From Raffaelea ambrosiae (Eukaryota; Ascomycota; Sordariomycetes; Ophiostomatales; Ophiostomataceae): a stretch of 64,000 nt of DNA. Each line of letters begins with the position of its first letter. The stretch's first letter is position 1. The notes beneath the pieces are model-generated. The model made no database searches. It saw nothing but the letters and a program-made list of their open reading frames with translations, and was not told the origin of the DNA. The stretch covers positions 4,737,869 to 4,801,868 of the forward strand of contig PCDI01000001.1 in NCBI GenBank assembly GCA_002778195.1, given 5' to 3'. This document shows positions 20,166-29,644 of this stretch, piece after piece. Both the position numbers and the translations under genes were made by a program.

Positions 20166-21672
20166 ATGGCGCCTTCACACCACCACCATACGGGCTATGC
20201 GCCAAGTCTCGAGACACTGCTGAAGTCGGCACAGAACTTGGAAGCTACCATCGAGACAGCTGTATCGTGAGTCTCCCAACACACGCACAACTTTCTTGCC
20301 CACCCTGATCACGCCTAACCCGTCCTGTCTCCCGACAGACTCCTCAAGAGACGCCAGATCCGCGGCCCCGAACCATGCGCCATTGTCACGGCCCACGTTC
20401 TCTCACAGGTCGTCGGCAAAGCAAGATGGACCGACGTTGACCAGCTCCTCGACCGCGTCTACCAGGCTGGTCGCAAGCTCATCGATGCCCAGCCGCAGGA
20501 GCTCGTCATCGGCAACATTGTTCGGCGCGTGATGGGCCTCATTAGAGACGAGGCCATCGAAGACAGAAACGAGACAAATGCGACCATATCACCACCACCA
20601 GGCACAGCCGACAGCTCTTCTGCCGGTCCCGACCTGCGCTTGGGCGGCGGCGGCCCAGACAGTGCCTCTTACTCTCCCTCCCTCACTCCCTCGCAGTCCT
20701 ATACCGCCCTGCCCCGAACGATGACCCGGCAGGCGTCTCTCGTACACACGTCGCAATCCATGTTCAATCTCCTGTCGGCCGTCGACCCGGCATCATCTTC
20801 CCTGTCTGCCAGCGCCGAGGTGAGCTCTGCCGGCTCTGGCGCCTCGACCCCTGTCACTGGCGGTGGCCCGCCCGGGCTCATGCACACATCTAGCTCTCTG
20901 GCCGGCGGCAGTGTCGGCGCGCTGCGGTCGGAGATCATTGACGGCATCGAGGAGATCAGGGACGAGATCGGACAGGCAGACGACCAGATTGCTGGTTTTG
21001 CCGAAGCGCAGATTCGCCCAGGGGACTGTGTGATGGTGTACGCACCGTCGCGGACCGTGGAGAAGTTCTTGATCAAGGCGGCCGTCCGGAGGCGGTATAC
21101 ATTGCTGCTGGTTCTGGGCAGCAGAACTGCGCCAGACCAGTACGGGCCGCTCCTGAAACGGCTGGCGGCGGCCAAGGTGCATGTGATCCAGGTGGCCAGC
21201 ACAGCCGTTTCGGCCTACATGACGCGGGTCAACCGGGTAGTGCTGGAGGCAAGGGCAATGTCGCCGAACGGCGGCGTCATGGTGGACGGCGGCGGTGCAC
21301 GGATGGCACGGGCAGCACGGGCCCACGGTAGGACAGTGCTGGTGATCGGGGGCGTGTACCGGGTCTCGCCAGAGTCGTGGACGGACCCGGAGGCGCTGAT
21401 CGAATGGGGCAGCCCGGCCAACCTCGTACGGTATGCCGACGGGTCGATGGTGAACAGCGTCGGCATTGAGACAGCCCTGACAGAGTATGTCCCTCCAGGG
21501 CTTGTTGACATTTATGTGACAAATCTGTGAGTACTCTTTTCTTTTCTCCTTGCCTACGGCATTCTGGGCTTTTGCTAACCAGCTTTTCAGGGGACCTCAT
21601 TCGCGAGACTACCTTGATACCATTATAGCCGACCACTACAAGAGGGAGGACGTGGAGTTGTATGTGCATTGA
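20166..21672 (+). CDS. GCD7: Translation initiation factor eIF2B subunit beta (yeast Gcd7)
   Basis: Three exons, 20166-20266, 20339-21526 and 21591-21672, encode 456 residues. The N-terminal helical domain (LETLLKSAQNLEATIETAVSL, WTDVDQLLDRVYQAGRKL, ELVIGNIVRRVMGLIRDEA) and the C-terminal Rossmann-like domain (PSRTVEKFLIKAAVRRRY, VNSVGIETALTEYVPPGLVD, TNLGPHSRDYLDTIIADHY) match eIF2B beta rather than alpha or delta. It is part of the regulatory subcomplex that senses phosphorylated eIF2 and so controls GDP-GTP exchange. A Ser/Gly/Pro-rich insert (about residues 140-245) separates the two domains and is longer than in animals. The third exon supplies the last 27 residues and is required for the conserved C-terminus; the preceding intron would otherwise stop the frame at the splice site. 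Confidence 0.93.
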
Positions 21673-22786
21673 TAGGTAGCGGCAGGAGTTGGGGTAATTA
21701 GACAAGGACGCGTGCAATACAGCGTCCATAAAGGGATGCTGCATGCTGCGCAATAGAATCAATGCAAGGCATCCATAAAGACAGCCTGACAATCCCAAAA
21801 AAATCAGAAAACGAAAGTCAAAATACGTCAGTGATTGGATGTGCTAGAAGCATGGATTGGCTGTCCTGCTGCCTCGGAAAAGGTTGACGCGCAACTATCC
21901 CAAGGCATACAAGCCAATGCTTCATTGTCGAGTGGGGTTCGTGAATTGGAGATCTCCTGTATATTCTGCTGCCTTGTGGTAGGGAACGCACGCCAACCAC
22001 GCAGTGGTGTTGCGTCACAGTTGTAGGCAGTTTGCAAGGCAAAGCGACATATCCTCTAGTTCTAGGGGGCTAAATCTGCAGAGTAGCAGTAGGCCGCCTA
22101 TTGTCTGGGCTTCTGGGCTGTTCCGTTGCGAGTTGTCTGTCTCTGGTGGTGTCGTTGGCATTGCTATTGGGGAAGGCGCGATGGGGCTGATGCCGCGTCA
22201 GCAATACGAGTAGTCGTGGCTGTAGGCTGCCACTTAACTGGCGAGAGCGAGACGCTGGTTGCCCCTCTCTGGCTGGCCGCTCCATGCCTGGCCTCGAAGT
22301 CAACCCCCCCTCACAAAGAAGGAAAGTGCAAGGCTGGACCACCGTTGAGAAAGATGACCCGACGGACAACTTTAAAAGCTAAAAAGAGGCAGGTGGGCAC
22401 TTACGTATTGGCACCTCCTTTTCCGCAGCTGTCCATGATTTGGCGATCCTTGGCTTATTTAACCCAGGCTGCCTCGAACCCCAACTGTGCAGCCAGGCAC
22501 GGCTGGCTCATTTGCTGGCGTTTTCTTGAAAATTGCACGCTTGCAGACGCTTTCTCATTTAATAACGGGGTGGTTCCTGGTCCATTTCTAGACGCCGTCC
22601 ACTGTTCCCATCCTTTTATTTCTTATCTTTCTTGCTGTGTAATTATGATTTCTGCCATTTGCGTCTGACATCACATCATTTTGGACACCAGTTTTTCTTT
22701 CTTCTTCGCGCATCGCGATACATCCTTAGCACCCCACGTTATCCCCCGTCTTCGTTCATACCATCCATACCTAACACGCATCCACC
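21673..22786. promoter_or_regulatory. Intergenic region upstream of the 1089-residue protein gene
   Basis: 1.1 kb between tandem plus-strand genes, containing the eIF2B beta 3' end and a CT-rich leader (about 22640-22780) for the next gene. No supported ORF. Confidence 0.4.
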
Positions 22787-25700
22787 ATGGCATCACAACA
22801 CCCCCCTGACGATCTCCCTCCTCCACCCTACTCAGAGACCGACATCTACTCTCGGCCTGGCCAGAGCGCCGCGAGTGGCAGCAACCACGGCGACGGCCGC
22901 AGTGTTGCAGCTGCTTCCACGGCTACCTCGTCTCCGGAGGAGCTCGTGGTCTACACGCCGGCGCCATCCTCGCCGGCGACCAGCACGGCTGGCTTCACAT
23001 CCATCGCCGCAGCGACCCAGTCCAGCCAAAATGCCCAGCCTGACCAGCAGGGTCCACCAAGCAACACCTCCACGTCGCAGCTCACAGCCGGCGCCTCGTC
23101 GCTGTCCCTTGGCCCTTCGCTCAGCCCAGAAGCGACGGCAGCGGTGGCCTCGGCCCGGGTCTACTTTGCCACGCGGCCGCCGCCTGAGCTTAGTGCCATG
23201 ACGCCTGAACAGGCTCAGCTTCAGGAGCAGGTGTTTGTCCATGAGCTGCCGGCCGTCATCACGACGGCTACCACAGCAGCCGAGCTGCCCTTCCCGGCTG
23301 CTGCCTTTTATCCGCGTGGCGTCACCGCGGACGACTGGCACACCTTTGTCAACTTCCTGCTGCCAAACCACACCGTGCGCAGCAACAATGCCATCATCGA
23401 GCGCAAGCTGGAGGCCGAGCGAAGAGCCGGCTCGGACGGGTCCATTGCGCATCTGGAGTCCTTGCGGTCACCCCAGCCAGCGGCAGCAGCACAGGCACCA
23501 CCTCCGCCACGAAGAAGCATAGAGGACGAGTACGACAGCGATGACGACGAGGGCAGTGGTGGGCTTCTGATCAGCCTCGACGATCATGAGGGGACAGGTA
23601 GCCAAGGACCAGCTTCCTCCGGCAACAATCCATACATGCCGGCCTCTAGCACACCGACCTATGGCGGCCGTCCACTGCACGAGTCTGAAGCGACAGTCCG
23701 CCAGTGGAACGACGGCTTTTTTGGCCCGCGCGGCATTTCCATCCGCTTGCGGTACACGCCGGACCCGAGCCCTGCCCCGCAGGGCCTTGGGCACGCCGCC
23801 GACGACGACCCCAAGTACCGCTTCCCAAATGCACAGTTCCGGACGTTCGAACCGGGCACTCGTGCAAACATCCTGGCCCGCGACGGTGCCATATCGGCCA
23901 GCTCGACCACGGTCGATTCCGTGGGCACCGTGGACGGGACGTCTCTCCCGTCGACCACCGCAAGCAATACTCCAGCCGCAAATCCCACCTCACCGCGGGA
24001 CCCCACGCAGGATACCGCGGACGCCAAGTTTGGCGGCCTCGCGTACAGGCCCACCTTCAGTTACAAGGGCATCACCGTAGACAGCGATGGCATGTCCATT
24101 GGCAACCGCTTCCAGGCCGACCGCAAGGGTGTCCGCATCGGCGGTCTGGCCCTGAGCGGCCGTGGCATCAGCTACGGCGACCGCACCATTCTGGCCGCGA
24201 ACCCGAGCAACAAAGCAGCGCGCACCCGCGAAGCCCAAGCCGACCCCAGGCTGGGCGATGTCTCTGCCGTGACCGCCGCTGCCCATGCACGTGCGGCAGC
24301 TGTCACCGCCGCTGCTATGGCTACCACCACCGCAGCTCTGGCTTCTGCTACTGAAAGAGTCACGCGTGGCCGTGCCCCTGTCGACGACCAGCCCGCTAGC
24401 CAGCCCGCCAGCCAGCCCGCCAGCCAGCCTGCTCGTCAGCGCAGGCACCGATCGCAATCCGTGTCGTCTGCTTCGTCCGAATCATCAGTCAGCTCCAAGT
24501 CCTCGGAATCCTCATCATCTTCCTCTGACTCCTCGTCTTCCTCTGACTCGGACAAGTCTGTGGGGTCCCTACCGCCTTACGAAAGCCTGTACGACACGCA
24601 GCTTCCTGTTGCGCAGGCCTTCCTGAAGCAGTGGCTGGAGCACCCAGACATGCCCGCTACCAGCGAGGCTGTCCAGGTTGCCAACCAGACGCTGCGGAGC
24701 ATCCCTCCGGCAACCACTGCCGGCCCGACATCCTCTGAAATTGCCGCCGCCAATGCCGCCGCCACTGCAGCCGCGGCAGCGAACGCGGCAGCCATGCGCT
24801 CCGACGTGAAGGCCATGATGAAGAAGTGGAAGTCTTTAAAGCGCGAGCAGAAGCGTGCCTGGCGGAAAGAGAAACGTGCCAAGCGCCAAGTGCGCCGCCA
24901 ACAGCGCAAGCAACGCCGACAGGAACGCAAACAGCGGCACCAGCAACGTCGACAGGAGCGGCGTCAGGAGCGTCAAGCCCGCAAGCAGGAGCGACGTCAG
25001 CGCCGCAAGGGCAAGGGCCGGGCCGATGACAACGAGGACGGCGGTGACCGGGGTATTGGTACTGGCTCTGACCACAGCAATGACAAGTTCCCGCCGTATG
25101 GCATCCCGTTCCACAACGTTCCGCCACCCCCTGCTCTCCCCACTGGCCCTCCTGCCTTTTCCATCCCTGCCTACGCCGGAGTCCCTCCACCCCCGATTCC
25201 TCCAGTTCCTCCAGCTCCTCCAGCTCCTCCAGCTCCTCCAGCTGTGCCAGGTGTCAACCGGACCAAGCCGAACTTCGCTGATTTTGCCAAGTCCATGGCC
25301 AGTCATGCCGTTGGACTCTCGGTCACGTCGCCTGTTTGGGAGAACATGTTCAACCGCGGCGGTGCCCAGAGTGGACGAGGTGGACGGGGCTTTGGCATCC
25401 CTAGCCGCGCCACATGGGCTGGCGAGGACAATGGGTGGGGCGGAGGCCACTCCGGAGGATGGGGTGGCTTCGGCTTTGGTCGCGGCGGCCGTGGCGATCA
25501 GTTCGGGTCATTTGGCGGTCGTGGCCTTGGTCGTGGTGGTGGCTTTGGAGCACCGCCTCCAGCTGCGGACCACACAGCGGAAGCTGGACAAACCGCCGGA
25601 GCCAGCGACCTGCCGGCGTACTCTGCCGGTTATGGTGCCGGGTACGGTCCGCATACGGGCAATGTGCGCAATATCCCTGTTCAATCGGCCGACGACTCTC

Positions 25701-26056
25701 ACAACTACGACTCCTACGACGCGCCTCCCCCTTCGATGCCCGCGGCCGAGATGTACCGTGAAGTCGAGTCTGCCGAGCAGACCCTGGCCGAGAAGCAGGC
25801 CGAACTTGCGGAGATGCAGGAACAGCTGGACAAGATGACAGCAGCTGCACAAGCGCGCCAGGCAGCCACGGGAGGAAATGACGGCGAGGCCCAGAGTGGG
25901 AAGGTGCCGCAGGAAGACGAAAAGGTCAAGATGCAGCGGCGGGAGACGATGTTGCTGGCACAGGAGGTGGCCAATCTCAGTGAACATGTACAATGGCTGC
26001 GGTTGAGCGCCGACGAGGCGTACGCGAGGGAGCTCGAGAGGGCCGGAGGACGCTAG
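22787..26056 (+). CDS. Conserved fungal low-complexity protein (PPxY, RGG, coiled coil), function unknown
   Basis: One intronless frame of 1089 residues with a strong start context (CACCATGG). I recognise a fungal-type N-terminus (DDLPPPPYSETDIYSRPG, with a PPPPY motif at 11-15) but no domain of known function. In order: Ser/Ala-rich segment; a more ordered block around residues 150-230 (ELPFPAAAFYPRGVTADDWH); acidic YDSDDDEG; a second ordered block around 415-465 (YKGITVDSDGMSIGNRFQ, GVRIGGLALSGRGISYG); SQPA repeats near 533-549; a Ser-rich run (about 558-600); a highly basic Arg/Gln/Lys helix (about 675-750); Pro-rich repeats (about 780-825); a Gly/Arg RGG-like region (about 860-930); and a C-terminal coiled coil (about 985-1080). 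PPxY motifs bind WW domains such as Rsp5; RGG and basic parts suggest RNA binding. These roles are inference. Confidence 0.75.
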   Translation: MASQHPPDDLPPPPYSETDIYSRPGQSAASGSNHGDGRSVAAASTATSSPEELVVYTPAPSSPATSTAGFTSIAAATQSSQNAQPDQQGPPSNTSTSQLTAGASSLSLGPSLSPEATAAVASARVYFATRPPPELSAMTPEQAQLQEQVFVHELPAVITTATTAAELPFPAAAFYPRGVTADDWHTFVNFLLPNHTVRSNNAIIERKLEAERRAGSDGSIAHLESLRSPQPAAAAQAPPPPRRSIEDEYDSDDDEGSGGLLISLDDHEGTGSQGPASSGNNPYMPASSTPTYGGRPLHESEATVRQWNDGFFGPRGISIRLRYTPDPSPAPQGLGHAADDDPKYRFPNAQFRTFEPGTRANILARDGAISASSTTVDSVGTVDGTSLPSTTASNTPAANPTSPRDPTQDTADAKFGGLAYRPTFSYKGITVDSDGMSIGNRFQADRKGVRIGGLALSGRGISYGDRTILAANPSNKAARTREAQADPRLGDVSAVTAAAHARAAAVTAAAMATTTAALASATERVTRGRAPVDDQPASQPASQPASQPARQRRHRSQSVSSASSESSVSSKSSESSSSSSDSSSSSDSDKSVGSLPPYESLYDTQLPVAQAFLKQWLEHPDMPATSEAVQVANQTLRSIPPATTAGPTSSEIAAANAAATAAAAANAAAMRSDVKAMMKKWKSLKREQKRAWRKEKRAKRQVRRQQRKQRRQERKQRHQQRRQERRQERQARKQERRQRRKGKGRADDNEDGGDRGIGTGSDHSNDKFPPYGIPFHNVPPPPALPTGPPAFSIPAYAGVPPPPIPPVPPAPPAPPAPPAVPGVNRTKPNFADFAKSMASHAVGLSVTSPVWENMFNRGGAQSGRGGRGFGIPSRATWAGEDNGWGGGHSGGWGGFGFGRGGRGDQFGSFGGRGLGRGGGFGAPPPAADHTAEAGQTAGASDLPAYSAGYGAGYGPHTGNVRNIPVQSADDSHNYDSYDAPPPSMPAAEMYREVESAEQTLAEKQAELAEMQEQLDKMTAAAQARQAATGGNDGEAQSGKVPQEDEKVKMQRRETMLLAQEVANLSEHVQWLRLSADEAYARELERAGGR
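24388..24431 (+). repeat. Coding tandem repeat (Ser-Gln-Pro-Ala)n
   Basis: A 12-bp unit (about CAGCCCGCCAGC) repeats four to five times within the 1089-residue gene and encodes Ser-Gln-Pro-Ala units. Copies are nearly identical at DNA level, so length change by slippage is likely. Confidence 0.8.
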
Positions 26057-26393
26057 GCCCGGATGGGGGTTAATGATTATTACTTCTTCTGTTGTTTTTC
26101 TTTCTCTCTAATATTTCCGCATCTCCTTGTGTACTATTTCGATATTTGGAACCACGCTTACCATTGCATCACGTCTATAATGTCTCTCTTTCTTTGGAAT
26201 ATGACAAGCTTTTTCCTGGTCCTTTTTGTATAGCAACCCATTGTTTAGCAACCCAGTACACATTGCAATTGTACATTTTGAATACCCGAGTCTGACTGAA
26301 CGAGGTGTGTTTCCCAGTCCGTCCACCCCTCGTTCTCTCTTCCGTTCTTTCCTGTCCTCTCTTCTATCGTATCTCCCCTCCCCTCCTTCCCAT
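26057..26393. other. Convergent 3' intergenic region
   Basis: 337 bp between the low-complexity protein gene and NAA10 stops. CT-rich at 26325-26393. Nothing else visible. Confidence 0.45.
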
Positions 26394-27086
26394 CTATGCC
26401 GTGGACTTGGCTTCCACCCGCTCCACCAGCTCGCCCACGCCCAGTCCCCGGCCGACCTTGACTTTGACCTTGCGGTCGGCCTCGGCAGCCGCCGCCACGG
26501 ACGCTGCCGACCCGGCCTCGCCGACGGGCTCGCCCTCGTCGGCGTGTTCTTTTTCTTCCTTTTCCTGCTCCTTCTTCTCGCCGATCTGCTGCCGCAGATC
26601 GCTCAGCTCCAGCCGCATGCCGTGTGCGTCCTCACCATCGGCGTAGTACTTGGCCTCGGTCTTTTCCTTTTGGAAGCCGAGCGTCTCACAGTAGAGGTGG
26701 ATGGCGGCGACGTTGGACACGCGCACGTGCAGGCTGACATAGTGGGCGCCAAAGGTCTCGACCATGGCCAGCTGGGCCTGGCGCATGAGCTTCTCGGCGA
26801 TGCCCAGGCGGCGGTGGGTGCGCATCACGGACAGCGACGTGATGTGGCCGTGGGTGACGCCGTCGGCGGGCTCCTCCTCGATCTTGGCCAGGACATAGCC
26901 GACAATCTTGGGCTGGTCGTAGGGCGTCTTGGGCGGGCGGCTGACGTCGACGGCGACGTAGCTGAGCTGGGGCCAGGTGAGGGCGTGGTAGAGGTAGTAT
27001 TTGAGAAAGTAGTTTTCGGGCAAGTTTTCGAGGTTGGCGTGTTGGATGAGGGGGAGGTCGGAGGCCTGGAGGAGACGGATATCCAT
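26394..27086 (-). CDS. ARD1: N-alpha-acetyltransferase NatA catalytic subunit (Ard1/Naa10)
   Basis: One exon of 230 residues. The protein begins MDIRLLQASDLPLIQHANLE and has NLPENYFLKYYLYHALTWPQ, the Naa10 substrate-side signature, followed by the GNAT acetyl-CoA loop RRLGIAEKL (92-100) and HVRVSNVAAIHLYCETLGF. These are diagnostic of NatA, which acetylates Ser, Ala, Thr, Gly or Cys N-termini on the ribosome together with Nat1. After the GNAT fold (about residue 165) a long charged tail (KKEQEKEEKEHADEGE, then a basic KVKVKV stretch) extends to the end, as in other Ard1 proteins. It is divergent from the SDR gene. Confidence 0.95.
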   Translation of the reverse strand: MDIRLLQASDLPLIQHANLENLPENYFLKYYLYHALTWPQLSYVAVDVSRPPKTPYDQPKIVGYVLAKIEEEPADGVTHGHITSLSVMRTHRRLGIAEKLMRQAQLAMVETFGAHYVSLHVRVSNVAAIHLYCETLGFQKEKTEAKYYADGEDAHGMRLELSDLRQQIGEKKEQEKEEKEHADEGEPVGEAGSAASVAAAAEADRKVKVKVGRGLGVGELVERVEAKSTA

Positions 27087-28029
27087 GGTGGGTAATGTTG
27101 TAGCAGGGGGGAGACGGGAGGGGGGGCAGCTATTATGAATCAGAATGCTTTATCGTTCGATCGAGCCAGAAGGACAAACTTGGTTGTTGTTGTTGTTGTT
27201 GTTGTTGTCGTCTACAGTGTCGTCGGTTTACGCTGAGGTCATCGCAGGGAAGCTTTGGTTTGGCGGTTCTCGAATTTCTTCCAGTCGTGCGCGGACCCAC
27301 TTTTCGGCCTTGCTCTGTCTCTCTCCTTCTTCCCCGGTGCCTGCCCAAGAAAAATATAAAAAAAAAAATAACCGCTTTATTACCCGCAAGCTCCAGGCGG
27401 GGTTATTGGGCGCCCATCGCCCTTTGTTCCTTCCTGTTCGAACCCCTCTCATCTCAATCACGATAGTTGCGATACGCTGTTCTTAAATTTGGCCCCCGAA
27501 GAATGACTCATTATACGTGAGTGCCATCGCGCAGGGACTTGTGCAGCGTATAACAGTATTTCAATCCCAAAATGCTAGCAATTAGCCCTCGCCGGCCACC
27601 CACACAGGGTGTTGCGCCTAATAGAGGTGTAGTTGCCGAGCCAGTCCGAAGTAGTTACAGAAAAAAAAGAAGAGCCACGAAGAAAAATAGACGAGACCAC
27701 GAGATAGGAGACGAGAGCCAAAAAAAGGAAATAGACGAGAGCATTGGCGCACATCGTGAGAATCATGAGCATCGAGCGTAGAGCAGGCAAAGAATGCATT
27801 AATGCACCCGTATAAGCCGGCCTCTTGGCCTGTTTAGGGGGGGTTGTGAACCTCATCGAAGCAGCCCAGTTCCTTCATGGTTAGAACCTCCACTGACAAA
27901 ATCCACATCTTCTATACCACATCCGTCCAGCCTCTCTCCCCCTCTTTTTTTTTTTTTTTTTGCAAACCTATGCCACCCTCTCCCACTACTCTCACGAGTT
28001 CAAGAGACCACACCAGAGTTCTATCCAAC
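27087..28029. promoter_or_regulatory. Divergent promoter region, NAA10 / SDR
   Basis: 943 bp with no supported gene. It contains a (GTT)n microsatellite (27183-27208) close to the NAA10 start and a T-run at 27945-27961 shortly before the SDR start. Confidence 0.4.
27183..27208. repeat. (GTT)n microsatellite
   Basis: About 8.7 perfect GTT copies, roughly 100 bp upstream of the NAA10 start codon on the minus strand, where it reads (AAC)n. It probably lies in the leader or promoter. Confidence 0.9.
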
Positions 28030-29073
28030 ATGGCCCAGCGCGTGTTAGAAGGCAAACTTGCCATCGTCACCGGAGCCTCGAGAGGTTGGTGATCTCCTTT
28101 TTTTTCTGCCTCTCTCTTGTCCACTCTCCTGTTCACGATCATTGGCCGGGGTCGTGATCTCTCGTGGTTTCTTGATACTCCACACATACTAACCAACACA
28201 ACCTCCCCCCTCCCCCCCCTCTCTCCAGGCATCGGCGAGGCTATCGCCCGTAACCTCGCGGCCAAGGGCGCCCACGTCGTCCTCAACTACGTCTCCGACA
28301 GCTCCAAGGCCCCGGCCGAGGCGCTGGCCGCCGAGCTCGCCCAGGCCCACGGCGTCCGCACCGTCGCCGTCCAGGCCGATGTCGCTCTCCAGCCGGCCGC
28401 CGCCGAGGGCGCGCCCGCCGCGGGCGCCGACGCCATTGTCGCGGCCGCCCTGAATCTGGTCCCAGGGTCATCCCACATTGACATTCTCGTCAACAACGCC
28501 GGCATCGCCGTCAACAACAAGATCCCCGACATCACCGCCACGCAGCTGAGCGACCACATGCGCACCAACGTCTACGGGCCCCTCCGGCTCGTCCAGGCCG
28601 CCCTGCCCTACCTGCCCCCGCCGAGCCCGGCCGGCGGCGTCACCGGCCGGATCGTCAACCTCTCGTCCGTCTCCTCCACGGCCGGCTTCGTCGGCCAGTC
28701 CTGCTACGGCGCCAGCAAGGCCGCGCTGGAGGCCATGACGCGCACGTGGGCCCGCGAGCTCGCCGACCGCGCCACGGTCAACGCCATCAACCCGGGCCCC
28801 GTCGAGGGCCCCATGTACGCGGCGAACCCGGACGAGGTCAAGGCCAACATCCGGCCGTGGATCGAGCACGCACCGCTCATGGCCGTGCGCCCCGGCGTCG
28901 ACGCGGACGACCTCGTCGCCGCCACAGCCAACGACCCGCTGTCGGGCGGCGGCCGGCCCGCGCGGACGAGCGAGGTGGCCGGCATTGTGGGCATGCTGTG
29001 CACGCCGGACGCGGCGTGGTGCACGGGACAGGTCGTGAGTGCCAACGGAGGAATGATTATGCAGTCGGGTTGA
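28030..29073 (+). CDS. Classical short-chain dehydrogenase/reductase
   Basis: Two exons, 28030-28084 and 28229-29073, give 299 residues. Classical SDR marks are all present: TGASRGIG cofactor loop (14-21), NNAG (107-110), catalytic serine region VNLSSVSSTAG, and YGASK (Tyr178, Lys182), then INPGPVEGPMY. The overall pattern is like 3-oxoacyl-ACP reductase (FabG) or fungal versicolorin/tetrahydroxynaphthalene reductase-type SDRs, NADP(H)-dependent. The donor GTTGGT is weak, but splicing there joins ASR to GIG exactly, so it is well supported. There is an Ala-rich insert at about residues 75-95. Substrate cannot be told from sequence. No biosynthetic cluster surrounds it. Confidence 0.88.
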
Positions 29074-29644
29074 AGAGGGAGAGAGAGAGAGAGAGAATGT
29101 ATGCAGGAGCGTGGGTGTGTGTGTGTTGTAAGATGAAATTGTGTCAAGGACAGATTTTGTGTTGAACAAGACACAAAAAAAAAAGACAGGCAACCAAGTA
29201 GACATAAAAATGTCAATACAGACACAACATGGAATTTTGTAAGAATCTTTGCTTGTGCAGTAGACATAGAATATTAGACCATAGACCAGTAAACTTGTGT
29301 ATATACAGATGTACACACAAACAATATATCAAAAACGTTTGCTCCACATCTTGGACCATACAATATTTCCAGAAGTGCTTGCTACATGTCTCGTTTCTTT
29401 TTGTATATATTTCACCAAAATTCCAACACTCCTTCTTCTTCTCTACAATAGCCCCCCCCCNNNNNNNNNNCCCCCACACCCCCTTTCTCACAACGCCTCG
29501 CCAGTTCGCTCATATGTTGAAATATATCTTGTAAACCACCTCTTGTAATGTGTTTTTTTTTTGCCGTTCCCATATTTCCTTTGTTTTTGTTTTTGGTCTT
29601 TTGTCTTTTTGATTTGTCCTTTGGCCCGCTTGCTTCATACAAAT
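29074..29644. other. Convergent 3' intergenic region, SDR / MetRS, with assembly gap
   Basis: 571 bp between two stops. A GA repeat occurs at 29076-29094 and a GT run near 29113-29125. A C-run and ten Ns occur at 29452-29475. ORFs crossing the Ns are artefacts. Confidence 0.6.
29461..29470. other. Assembly gap (10 N)
   Basis: Ten Ns flanked on both sides by runs of C, which suggests that a C homopolymer could not be sequenced or joined. The true length is unknown. Confidence 0.97.

Noticed and set aside
27430..27450. GTTCGAACCCC resembling a T-arm
   Set aside because: Flanking bases do not pair and there is no A-box.
28030..29073. SDR as part of a secondary-metabolite cluster
   Set aside because: Neighbours are NatA and MetRS; there is no polyketide synthase, NRPS, P450, transporter or cluster regulator.
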